Assembly: GCF_051251695.1 (NCBI RefSeq)
Contig: NZ_JBPOEU010000004.1
Location: 1 to 64,000 of the forward strand
Length of the DNA: 64,000 nt
Source of the DNA: Maritalea sp051251695
Lineage (GTDB): Bacteria > Pseudomonadota > Alphaproteobacteria > Rhizobiales > Devosiaceae
Direction: 5' to 3'
Below are positions 62,496 through 64,000 of the stretch, in pieces. A program made the position numbers and the translations under genes. The notes under the pieces were generated by a model. The model did not search any database, was not told where the DNA came from, and saw nothing but the letters and a program-made list of their open reading frames with translations. The stretch's first letter is position 1; each line of letters opens with the position of its first letter.

Positions 62496-62582
62496 GCGAA
62501 CGATTTCCGCATTATGCGGTTAGACGATTGAAAAAGGCCGTGCCATAAACTGGTGCGGCCTTTATTTTTTTGGAGTATTTTG

Positions 62583-63527
62583 ATGACCCTTTTGATGCAT
62601 TTGACTGATGTAAGCGAACAAGAGTGGGCCAGCGCCTTTCAGGCTGCACTGCCCAACCATAAAATTGTGACCCGCGCAGATGATTTTGACCCGAAAGAGA
62701 TTAAGTACATCTATGTTTGGAAACCTGAAAACGATGCATTTGATGGGCTTGAAAACCTTGAAGTGATCTTTTCACTGGGTGCTGGCGTTGATGGTATTGT
62801 CAAACACCCCAGGCTTCCTAAAGGCGTGCCGATCGTTCGGTTTGTTGATGACGAACTCACCCAATGTATGACCGACTATGTTGTGACCAATGTAGGTATG
62901 CATCACCGTCAAATGACCCGCTATATGCGAGAGCAAAAGAGCAAAACATGGGATCAATATTATCCTGAACGCGCATCAACCATCAATGTGGGCATTATGG
63001 GACTTGGCCAATTGGGCAACGACGCTGCACAGAAATTGAGCCATTTGGGATATAATGTCGCTGGTTGGTCGCGTAGTCCAAAAAACATTGAGACTATCGA
63101 AGAGTTTTCCGGCGCTGATCAATTTGATGCTTTTCTCAACCGCACAGATATCTTGGTGTGCTTGTTGCCGTTTACGCCACAAACCCAAGACATTTTATGC
63201 ATGGAGAATTTCAAGAAATTACGACGCGGCCATTTGCCGGGTGGACCCGCAATCGTTAACGCGGCGCGCGGCGGCCACCAGAATGAAGAAGATATCGCAG
63301 TGGCTCTTCAAGACGGCACGCTAGGTGCTGCCAGCCTTGACGTGTTCAAAACTGAGCCCTTGCCTCAAGCCAGTGCATTGTGGGTGTTGGACAATTGTTA
63401 CATCACCCCTCACATCGCTGCCATTTCCGGCCTAGATGCGGGCATTAAGTTGGTCACGTCGCAAATCGCTCGGTACGAAGAAACTGGTGAACTCAAACAT
63501 ATTGTAGATGTGTCGCGCGGCTATTAA
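62583..63527 (+). CDS. ghrA: Glyoxylate/hydroxypyruvate reductase A-like dehydrogenase
   Basis: This 314-residue protein starts at ATG 62583 (MTLLMHLTDVSEQEW), with GGAG upstream. It is a D-2-hydroxyacid dehydrogenase with NAD(P)-binding GIMGLGQLGNDAAQKL, WSRSPK, the catalytic arginine region VNAARGGHQNEEDI and ITPHIAAIS. It best fits the GhrA subgroup. Confidence 0.88.
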   Translation: MTLLMHLTDVSEQEWASAFQAALPNHKIVTRADDFDPKEIKYIYVWKPENDAFDGLENLEVIFSLGAGVDGIVKHPRLPKGVPIVRFVDDELTQCMTDYVVTNVGMHHRQMTRYMREQKSKTWDQYYPERASTINVGIMGLGQLGNDAAQKLSHLGYNVAGWSRSPKNIETIEEFSGADQFDAFLNRTDILVCLLPFTPQTQDILCMENFKKLRRGHLPGGPAIVNAARGGHQNEEDIAVALQDGTLGAASLDVFKTEPLPQASALWVLDNCYITPHIAAISGLDAGIKLVTSQIARYEETGELKHIVDVSRGY

Positions 63528-63551
63528 GCCGCGCAACAATTTGCCTAATCT

Positions 63552-64000
63552 TTAGGTTTTAGGGTAACGCTTTTTAAGCGCCAAGTAGGCTGCGCGTTGT
63601 CCCTGTTCCGTGCCACCCAATGGACGGCCGGGACGTGGTTTGTCTGCCCAAGCCATCATATCGATATGGCTCCAGCTTTTGGCATTTTTAACAAACCTTC
63701 TCAAAAACAAAGCCGCTGTGATGGCACCAGCGTACCCGCCAAAAGACATGTGGTTCACATCAGCTATGGGTGAGGCCAACATCTCATCGTAATTGTCCCA
63801 CAATGGCATTTGCCACATTGGGTCGGACGAAGGAACACCTTGTGCCATCAGTTCATTTGCAAATTCATCATCTGTCGAAAACAAAGCCGCTAATTCTGTA
63901 CCAACAGCAACCCGCGCCGCGCCGGTCAGCGTTGCCATATCAATAATGATTTCAGGGCTTTCTTCATCCGCTAAGCTAAGAGCATCTGCCAGAACCAAGC
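63552..64000 (-). CDS. M17 leucyl aminopeptidase, C-terminal part (cut by window edge)
   Basis: These 149 residues form the C-terminal catalytic part of an M17 peptidase: LADALSLADEESPEIIIDMATLTGAARVAVG with a metal-binding aspartate region, FLRRFVKNAKSWSHIDMMAWADKPRPGRPLGGTEQGQR. The 5' part lies beyond the right edge. The C-terminal PGRPLGGTEQG form is that of alphaproteobacterial PepA-like/PepB proteins. Confidence 0.92.
   Translation of the reverse strand, partial: LVLADALSLADEESPEIIIDMATLTGAARVAVGTELAALFSTDDEFANELMAQGVPSSDPMWQMPLWDNYDEMLASPIADVNHMSFGGYAGAITAALFLRRFVKNAKSWSHIDMMAWADKPRPGRPLGGTEQGQRAAYLALKKRYPKT

Noticed and set aside
1..64000. CRISPR arrays, insertion sequences or rRNA genes
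   Set aside because: No regularly spaced repeats, no DDE transposase frames and no rRNA-like sequence were seen.

Overview
The window is a stretch of an alphaproteobacterial chromosome, most likely from the order Hyphomicrobiales. The evidence is the housekeeping gene order (rpmH-rnpA-yidC-engB...argB-pyrimidine 5'-nucleotidase...dapD-dapE, def-fmt-truA, dnaX-ybaB-recR with the 4.5S RNA gene alongside, and a membrane-anchored CycM-like cytochrome c). G+C looks moderate by eye. The genus cannot be fixed from this sequence alone.

Bases 1-1565 are host chromosome: the 5' part of a methyl-accepting chemotaxis gene that runs off the left edge, and its upstream region. Bases 1566-35594 are a 34-kb integrated mobile element flanked by a 16-bp direct repeat. 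The right copy is the 3' end, including CCA, of an intact tRNA-Arg(ACG) gene at 35582-35658. From left to right the element carries: a mobilisation pair (mobC, mobA relaxase); a five-gene defence operon (hsdM-hsdS-hsdR followed by a Gabija-like OLD nuclease/UvrD helicase pair); a three-gene restriction-modification-like operon (winged-helix regulator, large N6-adenine methylase, PD-(D/E)XK nuclease); a maintenance and anti-restriction module (resolvase, ParD/ParE, a ParB-like protein, ArdA) with striking nucleic-acid hairpins; three unrecognised genes; a tightly coupled membrane-protein/coupling-protein operon; and a large serine recombinase with a small accessory gene. No VirB-type channel genes are visible, so this is best read as an integrative mobilisable element that brings its own relaxase and coupling ATPase.

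The most striking observation is that the attachment site lies inside the integrase reading frame. In the integrated state the last residues of the recombinase are read from the antisense strand of the host tRNA gene and stop at 35619. The left end of the element (1568-1732) holds an open frame that continues the integrase exactly from the shared core for 50 different residues, then overlaps the mobC start by ATGA. In the excised circle the integrase would therefore be 564 rather than 522 residues, and int-mobC-mobA would form one continuous operon. This suggests that mobilisation genes are switched on by excision, and that the integrase changes its C-terminus with the state of the element.

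Bases 35659-64000 are ordinary host chromosome: a sensor histidine kinase, a flavoprotein disulfide reductase and a TVP38 membrane protein; the rpmH-rnpA-yidC operon with its own promoter and terminator; a Vat-like acetyltransferase inserted between yidC and engB; a CHASE-PAS-GGDEF-EAL protein; argB and a pyrimidine 5'-nucleotidase; a WYL regulator divergent from a monooxygenase-like gene; a LOG protein; dapD-dapE; the def-fmt-truA operon; rmuC; a LysE exporter; a SnoaL-like protein; the dnaX-ybaB-recR operon; the 4.5S RNA; pheA; a cytochrome c; a ghrA-like reductase; and the 3' part of a leucyl aminopeptidase gene cut by the right edge.
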